Shown here in pieces: positions 44,186 through 52,407 of a stretch of 64,000 nucleotides of DNA; position 1 is the stretch's first letter, and every line of letters starts with the position of its first letter. The notes beneath the pieces were generated by a model. It was not told the origin of the DNA. It was given only the letters and a program-made list of their open reading frames with translations, and searched no databases. This DNA comes from CAIMUS01 sp046347625 (lineage in GTDB: Bacteria; Pseudomonadota; Gammaproteobacteria; Competibacterales; Competibacteraceae). The stretch spans positions 248,001 through 312,000 of the forward strand of contig JAXMFU010000006.1 in assembly GCA_046347625.1 (NCBI GenBank), written 5' to 3'. The position numbers and the translations under genes were made by a program.

Positions 44186-45036
44186 TGGTCGACGCGATAA
44201 TCGGTGGCCATGAACCGGACGGAACGCCGCTCTATATCTGCCGTGCTTACTGGCAAGGGGGTATGCACCCCGGTAGAGTCCGACCGGGACTTACGGGGTG
44301 CCATATCGGGTGGGGCCTTTTGGAGCATTCCGTTCCCTCTTATGAAGTTCTTGTTCCCCAATGGGTAGGCGCCAGCAACGGGAATGTTCCACCAGGAGCG
44401 TACTCCTATGGTTTCGAAGCCAATTCGGATGGTCCTCTTGGTGGTCCTGCGCTGTATGCATGCCGAGCGAACTATGCGGGAGGCCTACACCCAGGAAAAG
44501 TGCGGCCCGGCTTCAATGGATGTTATATCGGTTGGGGTGGCAAGGAGGTCCCGGTGAACCCGTATGAGATCCTGATAGCAGGCCCGTTCAGCCACCTACC
44601 GGTCGATAGCTGGCCGCTCGCAGGTGGTAGCTTCACGCAATACGGCCCAATGGTGGGTGGCCACGAGGCAGAGGGCCAACCGCTCTACGTGTGTCTGGCC
44701 GCTTTCAATGGCGGTGAACATCCCGGAAAGTTCAGGCCCGGGCTTGGCGGCTGCAACATTGGTTGGGGCGGAGCAGAACAGTCCGTTCCTACTTGGAATA
44801 GCTCGGTTATGATCCTGCGCTGGATGCGGCCTCCGGAGGTACACTTCCTATCTTTCCAAGCAGGCTATGAAGCCAATGGCGAAACGCTCGCTATTTGCCA
44901 GGCAAACATTACCGGTGGTTCGTATCCCGGCAAATTCAGCTGGTCTCTTGGTAAATGCAGCATAGGGTTAAACGGTCAGGAAGTGCTTGCGGACAGCTTC
45001 TACATTCTCACGGACAATCAGCCGCCGCCGCGGTGA
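44185..45036 (+). CDS. DM9-repeat (DUF3421-type) protein, probably 5'-truncated
   Basis: A 283-residue protein built of about four DM9/DUF3421-type repeats. Recurrent motifs are GGHEPDGTPLYICRA, WQGGMHPGRVRPGLTGCHIG, YAGGLHPGKVRPGFNGCYIG and FNGGEHPGKFRPGLGGCNIG, each followed by WGG or a similar turn. In animals DM9 proteins are mannose-binding lectins, and bacterial copies are uncommon. The GTG start overlaps the IS21 remnant stop, and the first repeat lacks the usual N-terminal half (a WV...GN.P.GA part). The IS therefore probably removed the native 5' end. No signal peptide is seen, and its function here is unknown. Confidence 0.82.
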   Translation: MVDAIIGGHEPDGTPLYICRAYWQGGMHPGRVRPGLTGCHIGWGLLEHSVPSYEVLVPQWVGASNGNVPPGAYSYGFEANSDGPLGGPALYACRANYAGGLHPGKVRPGFNGCYIGWGGKEVPVNPYEILIAGPFSHLPVDSWPLAGGSFTQYGPMVGGHEAEGQPLYVCLAAFNGGEHPGKFRPGLGGCNIGWGGAEQSVPTWNSSVMILRWMRPPEVHFLSFQAGYEANGETLAICQANITGGSYPGKFSWSLGKCSIGLNGQEVLADSFYILTDNQPPPR

Positions 45037-45422
45037 CCTTCCAGTGGGTCTGCTTTTGCGACGGTGCAAAGTCGCTTTTGTGGCAGTTTCATCTATCAAG
45101 AGAAGGTAGAGCCAAGCCAAGTAGGGTGCGCACCGCGCACCCTTTTACGACGCCGGAACATTCCGACAGCAGCAGAGGCAAGGGGTCAGGTCTTGCTTTT
45201 TGCCTCTTTTTAATGGGAAAAGCAAGGAAAAGGGGTCAAATCCCCTTTATGCTCCGACGAGGGCAAAGTGAATCAATTATAGAGACGCTAATTATCCCTT
45301 CATTCGCTCAACAAAGACCCTGAAAACTGAATTTTCGGAAGGGACTCTGAGAGTTGCGTGGGAATGTATTTTCAAACAATGAGTTGCTATCCTTCGCTGT
45401 CCTCCATGATGAAGGTAGTGTC
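45037..45422. other. Intergenic region before the IS1634-type transposase
   Basis: A stretch of about 390 bases. It contains a GTAGGGTGCGCACCGCGCACCC dyad near 45121 and two AAGGGGTCA phrases (45180 and 45233). I see no gene. The left end of the IS1634-type element should lie here, but I could not locate its inverted repeat with confidence. Confidence 0.5.
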
Positions 45423-47390
45423 ATGATAACCGAACTTGATGAGTCTGCCCAGACCGTACTGAGCACGGCCGAACTGGTGATCACCACGGAGCGGGTGGAT
45501 GATGTGGCGTTACTCCTGGGACACATGATCAAGATGGGGCTGGTGGAGGTGTTGGATCATCACCTGCCCCGGCACTGGAAGCAACGGGGTTTAAGTTGGG
45601 GTTGGACCGCGGTGATTTGGTTGGCGTATATCCTGACCGAAGGCGACCACCGCAAAGTGTCGGTGGAAGCCGATGTGAAGGCGATGACACAGACGCTGAG
45701 CCAGGTGACGGGTCAGGCCATCGACCCCTTAGAGTTGAGTGATGATCGGTTGGCGATCTTACTGCGATACCTGAGCCAGCCGGCGTACTGGCATCCGATC
45801 GAACAGGAGTTGAACGAGCGCAGCGTGCAGGTCTACCACTTGCCGGTCGAGGTGATTCGCTGCGATGCCACCACGGTATCGGCCTACCACGAGGTCGTAG
45901 ACGGCGGCTTGGTGCAGTGTGGCCCCAGCAAAGATGACCCCTCGCGGCCCCAGATTAAACTGATGACCGGGTCGTTGGACCCCCTGGGGATGCCCTTAGC
46001 GACGGCAGTGGTGTCGGGTGAGCGGGCGGATGATGGTTTATATGGACCGCTCATCGACCGGCTGGAAGGGAGGTTAAACCGGACAAGTTTGCTGTTTGTA
46101 GGGGATAGTAAGATGAGTGCGTTGGAAACCCGAGCGCACCTAGTGGAACATCGGCACTACTACCTGTCGCCGCTGCCGTTAACGGGCACCACGGCCCAGC
46201 AGATGGACGACTGGATCAATCAGGGCGTGGCCCAGGCCCGCGCGGGCGAGTTACACCCCATCCTCAGGACCACCGCGTCGGAAGCCGTCGTAATCGCTCA
46301 CGGGTATGAGTTCGAGCGACCGTGCCTGGCAGCAACCGAGGCGGTCGCACGGCGGCAGTGGACCGAGCGGGTGTTGGTCATCCACTCCCCCACCCAGGCG
46401 GACCAACAGGCCGCCGGGTTAGAGCGCCGACTGGCCACGGCCGAGCAGCACCTGCGGGCCTTAACTCCACCCCGCGGTCGCGGCCAGCGACCGATGACGG
46501 ACGAAACCACACTCCAAGACGCGATCGCCCAGGTGCTCAAGACCCATCGAGTCGAGGGCTTCCTCACGGTGGCCTACGACCGGCAAGTCCGGCAGCAGCA
46601 CCAGTACGTGGGTCGGGGTCGCGGGGCACCCCACCGGCCCCGCCAGGTGATCGAGAAAGTGCGCTACCAAATCACCACGGTGGTCCGCCAGGAAGACCCG
46701 ATTGCGGCTCAGAAGGAACGCTTCGGCTGAAAAGCATTTGTCACCAACGCGCCAAAGCAGCGGCTGTCCCTGGCGGAAGCGATCTTGTGCTATCGCCATG
46801 AATACCGGATCGGGTAGTGTTCCGAAAGTGTTGTTGACAGGACTTACGAAAATACCCTTTAGCTAAGCAACTCACCACGGTCATTCCGGCTGGGACGCCG
46901 GAATCCAGCAGCCATGGAGGGCAAGCGTCTGGATTCCCGCTTACGCGGGAATGACAGTTTGCGTCAATCCTGGTTAATGGTATGGAGAAGAGGATTGATC
47001 TGAACGCCTCCGATCTGTCACAACAACACTTCTGGAACACTACCCCGGATCGAACGGATTTTTAACCGTCTTAAGAGCCGCTTAGCGAGCGCCCCGTTGT
47101 TCGTCAAACGCGATGATCAAATCCACGGACTGACCTATCTCTTGACCTTGGGGGTGCGGGTGTTGACGGTGATGGAATTTATCTTGCGGCGATCCTTACA
47201 GCAGGATCAGGCCACCCTCTCCGGCTTGCATCGGGAGAACCGCCACAAGCAGACCAACAAGCCCACCGCCGAACGGGTTCTCAAAGCCTTTGGCAAGATT
47301 TCGCCGACGATCCTCAAGGATGCGGCTGGCCACGAAATCCGGCGCTGGCTCACCCCGCTGTCAGCCGTACAGCAAGACATCTTGCTGATA
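45423..47390 (+). pseudogene. IS1634-type transposase, broken by TGA, MITE insertion and 3' truncation
   Basis: A DDE transposase of the IS1634/IS4-like group. The N-terminus reads LDESAQTVLSTAELVITTER, with catalytic-region motifs VIRCDATTVSAYHEV and LLFVGDSKMSALETRAHLV. An in-frame TGA (46728-46730) replaces what is likely a tryptophan in RFGWKAFVTNA. A 232-bp insertion at 46813-47044 interrupts the frame. After its removal the reading resumes exactly (YRI-ERIFNRLKSRLASAPLFV). The C-terminus is cut where an ISKra4 fragment begins around 47390. Three independent lesions make this gene dead. Confidence 0.88.
46813..47044. mobile_element. 232-bp MITE with 8-bp target duplication
   Basis: The element begins GGTAGTGTTCC and ends GGAACACTACC, perfect inverted repeats that continue imperfectly inward (AAAGTGTTGTTG against CAACAACACTTC). 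It is bordered by an 8-bp direct duplication CCGGATCG (46805-46812 and 47045-47052). It has no coding capacity. Inside lies a second hairpin motif (GGCTGGGACGCCGGAATCC and GGATTCCCGCTTACGCGGGA). Deleting the element plus one copy of the duplication restores the transposase frame, so the insertion can be reconstructed exactly. Confidence 0.93.
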
Positions 47391-47654
47391 CGGCCGCCGA
47401 TGAAGCGTCGGCAACCGCCGCACGACCTGTCCCGCGGCCAAGGTCACGGTTTCCCCCTGATCACCATCCCCGACCCAGGCGAAAAACTGACCCTGCAACT
47501 GATACCCCAACTGCAACAGCCGACGCCATAAGCCGTGCTCCACTTCGTGAACCGGGGTCCCGGCTTCCGCTGCTGACCGTACGAACGTTTGTAACTCGTC
47601 CAGACAGCGTTGCAACTCAAAAGGCTTGTCTTCAACCAGGGTAGGCTTCATCAT
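47390..47654 (-). pseudogene. ISKra4-family transposase N-terminal fragment
   Basis: On the minus strand the N-terminal segment of an ISKra4-type transposase is recognisable: MKPTLVEDKPFELQRCLDEL, FVRSAAEAGTPVHEVEHGLW, GQFFAWVGDGDQGETVTLA and GQVVRRLPTLHRRPYQ. It is cut after about 90 residues, where the tail of the IS1634-type gene takes over in antisense. The catalytic part is missing. Confidence 0.8.
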
Positions 47655-47661
47655 TGGCATC

Positions 47662-47975
47662 GGTGGGTTCCTCGGGCGGGTGGATTCACATTCTTATCCT
47701 ACCCAGGTCCACTCAAACTGGACAGCGGAACCCACCCCCTCTTCCCAACACCGCGCTCGACTGGTTACGCCCTTTTCGGTCAGACACCAGCGACTCGTTA
47801 TGTTAATTTTAGTTTTATAATTCAGTAACCTAGAATTAAAAAGATGTCCTGATCTAAATTAGCGAGACTATATATTACGCAAAAACGGAGTCAGAGAACA
47901 TTACAGATAGGATAATGCTATCTTTTTCTGTGTATCATGGCCTAACGAAGGCTAGCAGCAGACGGCGCTGAAGCC
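47662..47975. other. AT-rich spacer between IS fragments
   Basis: About 310 bases with no gene. The left part probably belongs to the ISKra4 terminal region, and the 47800-47940 stretch is AT-rich and featureless to my eye. Confidence 0.5.
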
Positions 47976-49441
47976 CTGTCCATTATACACATCTTGATAA
48001 AGCGAACCGCCGCCTCCATCTAGGGGGGTAATACAGACGACTGCGGTACAAGCGATGACGGACACGGCGGCGGTCAGTTGGGCGGCGGCGGAATTGGCGG
48101 GAGCGGACTTGGGCGATGCCCGGCTGAACCGGCGGTTGGTGCGGGTGGCGGAACGCCTGGGAGCACAACCGGGGGCCAGCATTGCGGTGGCCTGCGGCGG
48201 CTGGGCGGAAACCCAGGCAGCCGATCGACTGCGGGTCCATGAGTCGGTCACGTGGGAGCAGGTGCTCGCACCGCACTGGGACGGTAGTATCGAGCGGATG
48301 CGCTGCCAGCCGGTGGTGTTGTGTGTGCAGGACAGCACGGAGGTGGACTATACCCCCCAGCCGGGCATCGCCGGGCTGGGGCCGTTGAGCTAGCTGCGCC
48401 AGCACGGGTTGTACGCGCATCCGACGCGGGCGGTCACGCCGGACGGGGTGCCGTTGGGGGTGCTGGACGCTTGGCTGTGGAGCCGCGACCGGGAGACCTT
48501 CGGCGACGACAAACGGCACTGGCCGCTCGAGGCCAAGGAGAGCAGGCGCTGGTTGGAAGGGTTCGAGCGCTGCGCGGAACTGGCCGCACGCCTGCCCGAT
48601 ACCCGCTTGGTCTATGTCGCCGACCGGGAATGCGACATGCACGAGTTCATGGTCCGCGCGCAACGGCAGCCGGGCCTCGATTGGCTGATCCGGGCCACCC
48701 ACAACCGCTGCCGGGCGGAGGGCGACCCACGCTGGGACCGGCTGGCCAAAGGCCCGGTCTGGGGGGAAGTGACGTTCCCCCGCCCAGCCCGACCGGGGCG
48801 GCCGAGCCGGCCGGTGGTGCTGACCGTGCGGACGACACGCGTGACCCTGCGCCCCAAGGGCGGCGAAGCGGTCACGGTGACCGCCCTGCGGGCACGGGAA
48901 GAAGCCCCACCCGCCGGGGTCGAGCCGCTCGACTGGCAGCTGCTCACCAACCGCCTGGCCACGACCCTGGAGCACGCAGCCGAGCTGCTCCAATGGTACG
49001 GAAGGCGCTGGAGTATCGAGGTTTTTTTCAGAATTTTTAAAACCGGTTGCCGGGTGGAAGGGTTGCAACTGAGTCCCCTGGAGCGGCTGGAACCGGCCTT
49101 GGCGCTGTATCTGATCATCGCCTGGCGGATTCAGTACCTGACCCTGCTGGGGCGGGCGACCCCCGACCTGCCGGGTGATGCCGTCCTGGACCCGGCCGAA
49201 TGGCATGCCGTCTACGTCGCGATTCACCGCCGACCGCCAGCCGTGACCCCGCCGCCGCTGCCTATCATGCTCGGTTGGATCGCCCGCCTGGGCGGTCACT
49301 TGGGGCGCAAGCACGATGGGCCGCCCGGTCCCAAGGCCCTTTGGATCGGCTTGCAACGGGCGCGAGACTTGGCGTGGGGCATGCAATTGGCGTCTGAAAT
49401 ACATTCCCAATCAACTGGTTAGAGATGTGTGTAATGGACAG
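47976..49441 (+). mobile_element. IS4-family insertion sequence
   Basis: Terminal inverted repeats are CTGTCCATTATACACATCT at the left (47976-47994) and the complement of CTGTCCATTACACACATCT at the right (49423-49441), 18 of 19 matching. The 1466-bp length suits IS4-family elements. One transposase gene fills it. I found no target-site duplication in the flanks, which suggests a later rearrangement or deletion beside it. Confidence 0.88.
48055..49422 (+). pseudogene. IS4-family transposase with a TAG stop
   Basis: About 455 codons in one frame, interrupted only by TAG at 48391-48393 between GLGPLS and LRQHGLYAHP. In related Tn5-like transposases this position is usually tyrosine, so a single base change explains the stop. 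DDE/YREK elements are present: ADRECDMHEFM and the signature WYGRRWSIEVFFRIFKTGC. The protein would be otherwise complete. Confidence 0.88.
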
Positions 49442-49554
49442 CATTTAAACTTCGACATCTGTTCCTTACGCTGAAAAAAGGCTCTGTTCACTCAATTACC
49501 ACCATACGTGAAGCCAAAATAATTGAGACCGAGGATAGAACCGAAGGCAACGGC

Positions 49555-50175
49555 GTGGAAACCAAGATCAACTACATGTTCGCCGGCAAAATCACGCATG
49601 AAGATTATCGCCCGCTCTACTTCTGCTTTAACGACGCAAATGGAAACGGGAGCTTGATTGATGTAGACAGACGTCAAATACCCAACACTTTCACATTCAA
49701 GCTTCCCGTCGATTTCAATTCAAAGTCGACCGCGCACTTAATATCAATCATCTACAATGAGGCAATTACCACTCACGATCTGATAACGTCCTACCTGCTA
49801 ATGTGGCAGATCTTCGAAGTAATAGAGGCCGAAACCCCGGTCGCGCGAGTGATCGAAGACGATGATATTCATGCGGTTGAATGCCTCCTCCTCGAACGCG
49901 GCCTGCCTCAACATGTGGTGCGTAATCGCGTTTCGAATGCGCTTCGCGCCATTCGGGGATCCAGCCAGCCCGAGCGTATTCTTGACGGCCTTGCCCGATT
50001 GGCGCCAACCTTTACGCCTCGGCCGAACGTAGCGACAGTCCTAAGAAATGCACGTGCCATGCGCGGCAGGTTGGTGCACCCTATTCAGCGGCCGAACGTA
50101 TATTCTAAAGAATTGCATGCGAACTACGTTGCAATTCGTGATATTGTTTCATCATTTGTGCAAGAACTGCGATAG
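49555..50175 (+). CDS. Hypothetical protein, HEPN-like C-terminus, probably N-truncated by IS4
   Basis: A 206-residue protein from GTG 49555, but the frame stays open without a start back to the IS4 right end (about 49442). The native 5' end was therefore probably lost to the insertion. Visible parts are an N-terminal mixed region (MFAGKITHEDYRPLYFCFND) and a C-terminal helical half with RNARAMRGRLVHPIQ, which contains an Rx4H pattern as in HEPN ribonuclease-like domains. That similarity is weak and based on pattern only. Its lower G+C compared with the neighbouring IS suggests a foreign origin. Confidence 0.6.
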   Translation: METKINYMFAGKITHEDYRPLYFCFNDANGNGSLIDVDRRQIPNTFTFKLPVDFNSKSTAHLISIIYNEAITTHDLITSYLLMWQIFEVIEAETPVARVIEDDDIHAVECLLLERGLPQHVVRNRVSNALRAIRGSSQPERILDGLARLAPTFTPRPNVATVLRNARAMRGRLVHPIQRPNVYSKELHANYVAIRDIVSSFVQELR

Positions 50176-50359
50176 CCAAGTAATGAAATCCGAGGCAGGT
50201 CTGTCTAACCAGCGGGTCAACCGGACCCGCTACAGCCGGGTAGGGTGGGCACGGTCCACCTAAATGCTAACAAGCTCGGACATATCCGCCGGGTGAATAC
50301 GATGCTCGGTCTGTTCGTACCGGCGCTGGTAATACCTTTAGAACTCCTTGGAGGTGGCG

Positions 50360-50584
50360 ATGGAACAGAGGCTGAGTGATCCCGTCATTGATGAAATTCG
50401 GGCAGCGCGGCACCGCATTTCGGCACGCTTTGCGCATGATCCCGCACGGTGAGTCGCCTACTATATAGAGTTGCAGAAACCGTATCAGGACCGGCTGATC
50501 GAGATCGCAATGCAGGACGAGCGCATTCACCCTTTTGCTGCCTATTCATCGCTCCAACCGACGCGGCTGATTCGGCACGGCTGA
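50360..50584 (+). pseudogene. Small accessory protein gene broken by TGA
   Basis: From ATG 50360 (GGAGGTGG upstream) the frame gives EQRLSDPVIDEIRAARHRIS, then ARFAHDPAR, then a TGA at 50450-50452, then VAYYIELQKPYQDRLIEIAM. This matches a common short family in which LVAYY-like residues bridge the gap. The family has no established function to my knowledge and is often near toxin-antitoxin-like genes. The stop makes this copy nonfunctional unless read through. Confidence 0.7.
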
Positions 50585-50618
50585 GCGTGTGATTGTTGGG
50601 TGTCATGGTAGAGCCATC

Positions 50619-50897
50619 ATGAAAGTCCGCTTCTAAATAGATCCTCAAACCAGCGCACCTCATATCTATAATCATCGAGTGAGTGAGGATGAGGTTGAAG
50701 ACATTTTACGACATCCGGGTGAAGATCGACCCGGCCGTGAAGGTTCGCGAGTCGCCCTGGGTCAAACCCGAAGTGGCCGCTATTGGCGGGTCATTTACAT
50801 TCCAGCTCCAGAACCCGACAGTGTATTTGTGATCACCGCTTATGAGTTGCAAGGCAAACCCCTAACGGCTTATCGGCGGCGGCGTAGACGTCAGTGA
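50619..50897 (+). pseudogene. DUF4258-like small protein with early TAA
   Basis: ATG 50619 gives MKVRF, a TAA at 50634-50636, then IDPQTSAPHIYNHRVSEDEV and GREGSRVALGQTRSGRYWRV followed by IYIPAPEPDSVFVITAYELQ. The post-stop sequence is a good match to small DUF4258-like proteins that start MKVRFY. A GTG at 50679 could rescue a 72-residue version. Its 3' end overlaps the start region of the next gene, so they form a pair. The role is probably toxin-antitoxin-like, but unproven. Confidence 0.68.
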
Positions 50898-50905
50898 GAG
50901 CAAAG

Positions 50906-51121
50906 ATGAAACAAAGCCCATTTCCCCCTGGCTGGGACGACAACCAGATTCAGACAGTGATTGCGCACTATGAGGCACAGACTGAAGAGGAAGCGGTGAC
51001 AGAGGATGAAGCGGCCTTTCAGGATCCAACCCAAACCCTCATGGAAATACCCACCGAGTTAGTACCGAGAGTGCGGGAGTTGATCGCTAAGCACCAGCGT
51101 ACGGGGAAGCCTGGCGTTTAA
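50906..51121 (+). CDS. Hypothetical acidic protein paired with the DUF4258-like gene
   Basis: A 71-residue protein from ATG 50906; an earlier GTG at 50894 overlaps the previous stop. It reads FPPGWDDNQIQTVIAHYEAQ, then an acidic stretch TEEEAVTEDEAAFQD, then VPRVRELIAKHQRTGK. The pair of a DUF4258-like protein followed by an acidic partner resembles a toxin-antitoxin arrangement. No DNA-binding motif is obvious. Confidence 0.7.
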   Translation: MKQSPFPPGWDDNQIQTVIAHYEAQTEEEAVTEDEAAFQDPTQTLMEIPTELVPRVRELIAKHQRTGKPGV

Positions 51122-51271
51122 CTCAACACGCTCGCCGCATGTCCGCCACGCCGGTTAACGGGCTCACCCGCGTCGAGGTTAGCCACCGGCCAGGTCGATG
51201 TAGACGCCTGCCTTGCTAGCTGCCGACCGAACCAAGTATTAACTGCAAACGGGTTTAAACCCCCACGTTTT

Positions 51272-51314
51272 CATGACAGAGCGGACCGGATTCAGCGGCT
51301 AAGCTAGCCGCATG
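51272..51314 (+). promoter_or_regulatory. Repeated leader/promoter-like element, copy 1
   Basis: CATGACAGAGCGGACCGG, then TTCAGCGGCTAAGCTAGCCG, ending at the start of the SLT gene. A near copy sits at 52124-52166 before the next ICE gene. It contains a TGACAG and a TAAGCT hexamer about 20 bases apart, which could be a weak promoter, and ends exactly at the start codons. Confidence 0.5.
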
Positions 51315-51947
51315 GACGTTCGCTCCTGTTGGCCCTTCCCGCACAGACCGGCCTGGCTATTGGGGTTCAGTCTGCTGTCAGCCCTGGTCTCGCTGTCCGC
51401 TGAGGCGCAACCGCCACGCCGGACCCCGGCGACCCCGGTATCGCTGTGGGCCCTCCCGATATCATCGATGCCGATCCGTCCGCGTCAATCATCCCTCTCG
51501 CTGTGGGCGATGGCCACTCCGGCGGTTCCCAAACCCACCGCCGTGCCCGCTACAGCGCGGACTCTCGGACCACCCGCCGACCGGTGGCCGCTCTCCACCG
51601 TTCCTCAGCGCCGCAGCGGGCCGGCCTGGCGGCGTATCCTTCTCCCCGGCCAACCGGTGGCCGCACCCTATTGGCCTGTGGCCGAGCGCCATGCCGCCTG
51701 CTTCGGGTTGAATCCGGCGCTGGTACTGGCAGTCATCCATGTCGAGTCCAACGGCAATCCAGCCGCGATCAGCCCGAAAAATGCCCGGGGCCTGATGCAA
51801 CTGGTTCCTACGGCGGGTGGCCGGGAGGCCTGGCGCCTATTGACCGGTGATCCAGCGGCCGGCCCGCCCACACCGGTGCAGCTGGCCGATCCAGACAATA
51901 ATATGCGGCCGGGCGATAGGCGGGTAACGGGGTGGCCACCGACGTGA
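51312..51947 (+). CDS. Lytic transglycosylase (SLT) of a conjugative element, C-terminally truncated
   Basis: A 211-residue exported protein. It has an N-terminal signal (LLGFSLLSALVSLSAEA), a Pro-rich linker, and from about residue 120 a lysozyme-like SLT domain. The catalytic glutamate is E145 in VIHVESNGNP, followed by ISPKNARGLMQLVPTAGG. The domain ends abruptly after LADPDNNMR, where the family would continue for about 40 residues; the last 14 residues are read from other DNA. It would have opened the cell wall for a conjugation machine. Confidence 0.78.
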   Translation: MDVRSCWPFPHRPAWLLGFSLLSALVSLSAEAQPPRRTPATPVSLWALPISSMPIRPRQSSLSLWAMATPAVPKPTAVPATARTLGPPADRWPLSTVPQRRSGPAWRRILLPGQPVAAPYWPVAERHAACFGLNPALVLAVIHVESNGNPAAISPKNARGLMQLVPTAGGREAWRLLTGDPAAGPPTPVQLADPDNNMRPGDRRVTGWPPT

Positions 51948-52032
51948 GGGCCGGGGGTGGCGGTTCCACGCGCGGTGGCGTCGTACAGCCGCCGAGCAGT
52001 AGCAGCAGAAGGAGAAAGCGAGGCAGCGCCAT
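51905..52032 (-). pseudogene. Lipoprotein gene remnant
   Basis: From ATG 52032 on the minus strand, a lipoprotein signal is seen (ALPRFLLLLLLLGGC) followed by TTPPRVEPPPPALTSVATPL. After about residue 43 the frame enters DNA antisense to the truncated SLT gene, so the original C-terminus is gone. Small lipoproteins are common in ICE conjugation regions. The convergent loss of both 3' ends points to one deletion at about 51903. Confidence 0.6.
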
Positions 52033-52123
52033 GGCCGGTCTCCGATGAAGAAAGACAAGACGCAGTCTACACGCTTCCACTTTTCTTCCGGTCCTGGCAA
52101 AAAGGTTCAAAACGCGGGGCTTC

Positions 52124-52166
52124 CATGACAGAGCGTCCGGTGTCAGCGCGCTATGCTGGTCGCATG
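52124..52166 (+). promoter_or_regulatory. Repeated leader/promoter-like element, copy 2
   Basis: CATGACAGAGCGTCCGGTGT then CAGCGCGCTATGCTGGTCGC repeats the pattern at 51272-51314, with TATGCT as the -10-like hexamer. Upstream AAA-CGCGGGG-TT also resembles the AAACCCCCACGTT upstream of copy 1. Confidence 0.5.
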
Positions 52167-52407
52167 GCACTGTGGTTATCGACGACGTCCTTGTCCCCGG
52201 CGCCGGCCCGGCGCTTATCTCGACTGGGCCGCCGTCGCCGTGCCGCTGGTGGAGACGCTCCGCCAGACCCGGGCACTGGAACTGCCACCCGATGCCGACC
52301 TGCTGGCTCGGCGGCTACAGGTCCAGGGTCTGGTCGAACCCGGTCCACGACCCGGCTGGCTGCGCCTGCTCGATCCTGCCGTCTTCCCTGGGGAGGCCTC
52401 GGGATGA
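52153..52407 (+). CDS. Small protein of unknown function upstream of traD
   Basis: An 84-residue frame whose stop overlaps the traD ATG (ATGA), which supports it being coding. The C-terminal 60 residues (YLDWAAVAVPLVETLRQTRA, LARRLQVQGLVEPGPRPGW and LRLLDPAVFPG) look like the end of a larger protein. In SXT-type elements the gene before traD is the relaxase traI, so this may be its last piece. I cannot confirm that similarity. Confidence 0.45.
   Translation: MLVAWHCGYRRRPCPRRRPGAYLDWAAVAVPLVETLRQTRALELPPDADLLARRLQVQGLVEPGPRPGWLRLLDPAVFPGEASG

Noticed and set aside
47960..49450. Target-site duplication for the IS4 element
   Set aside because: The inverted repeats are clear, but the flanking bases do not match at any usual length, so no duplication is claimed.
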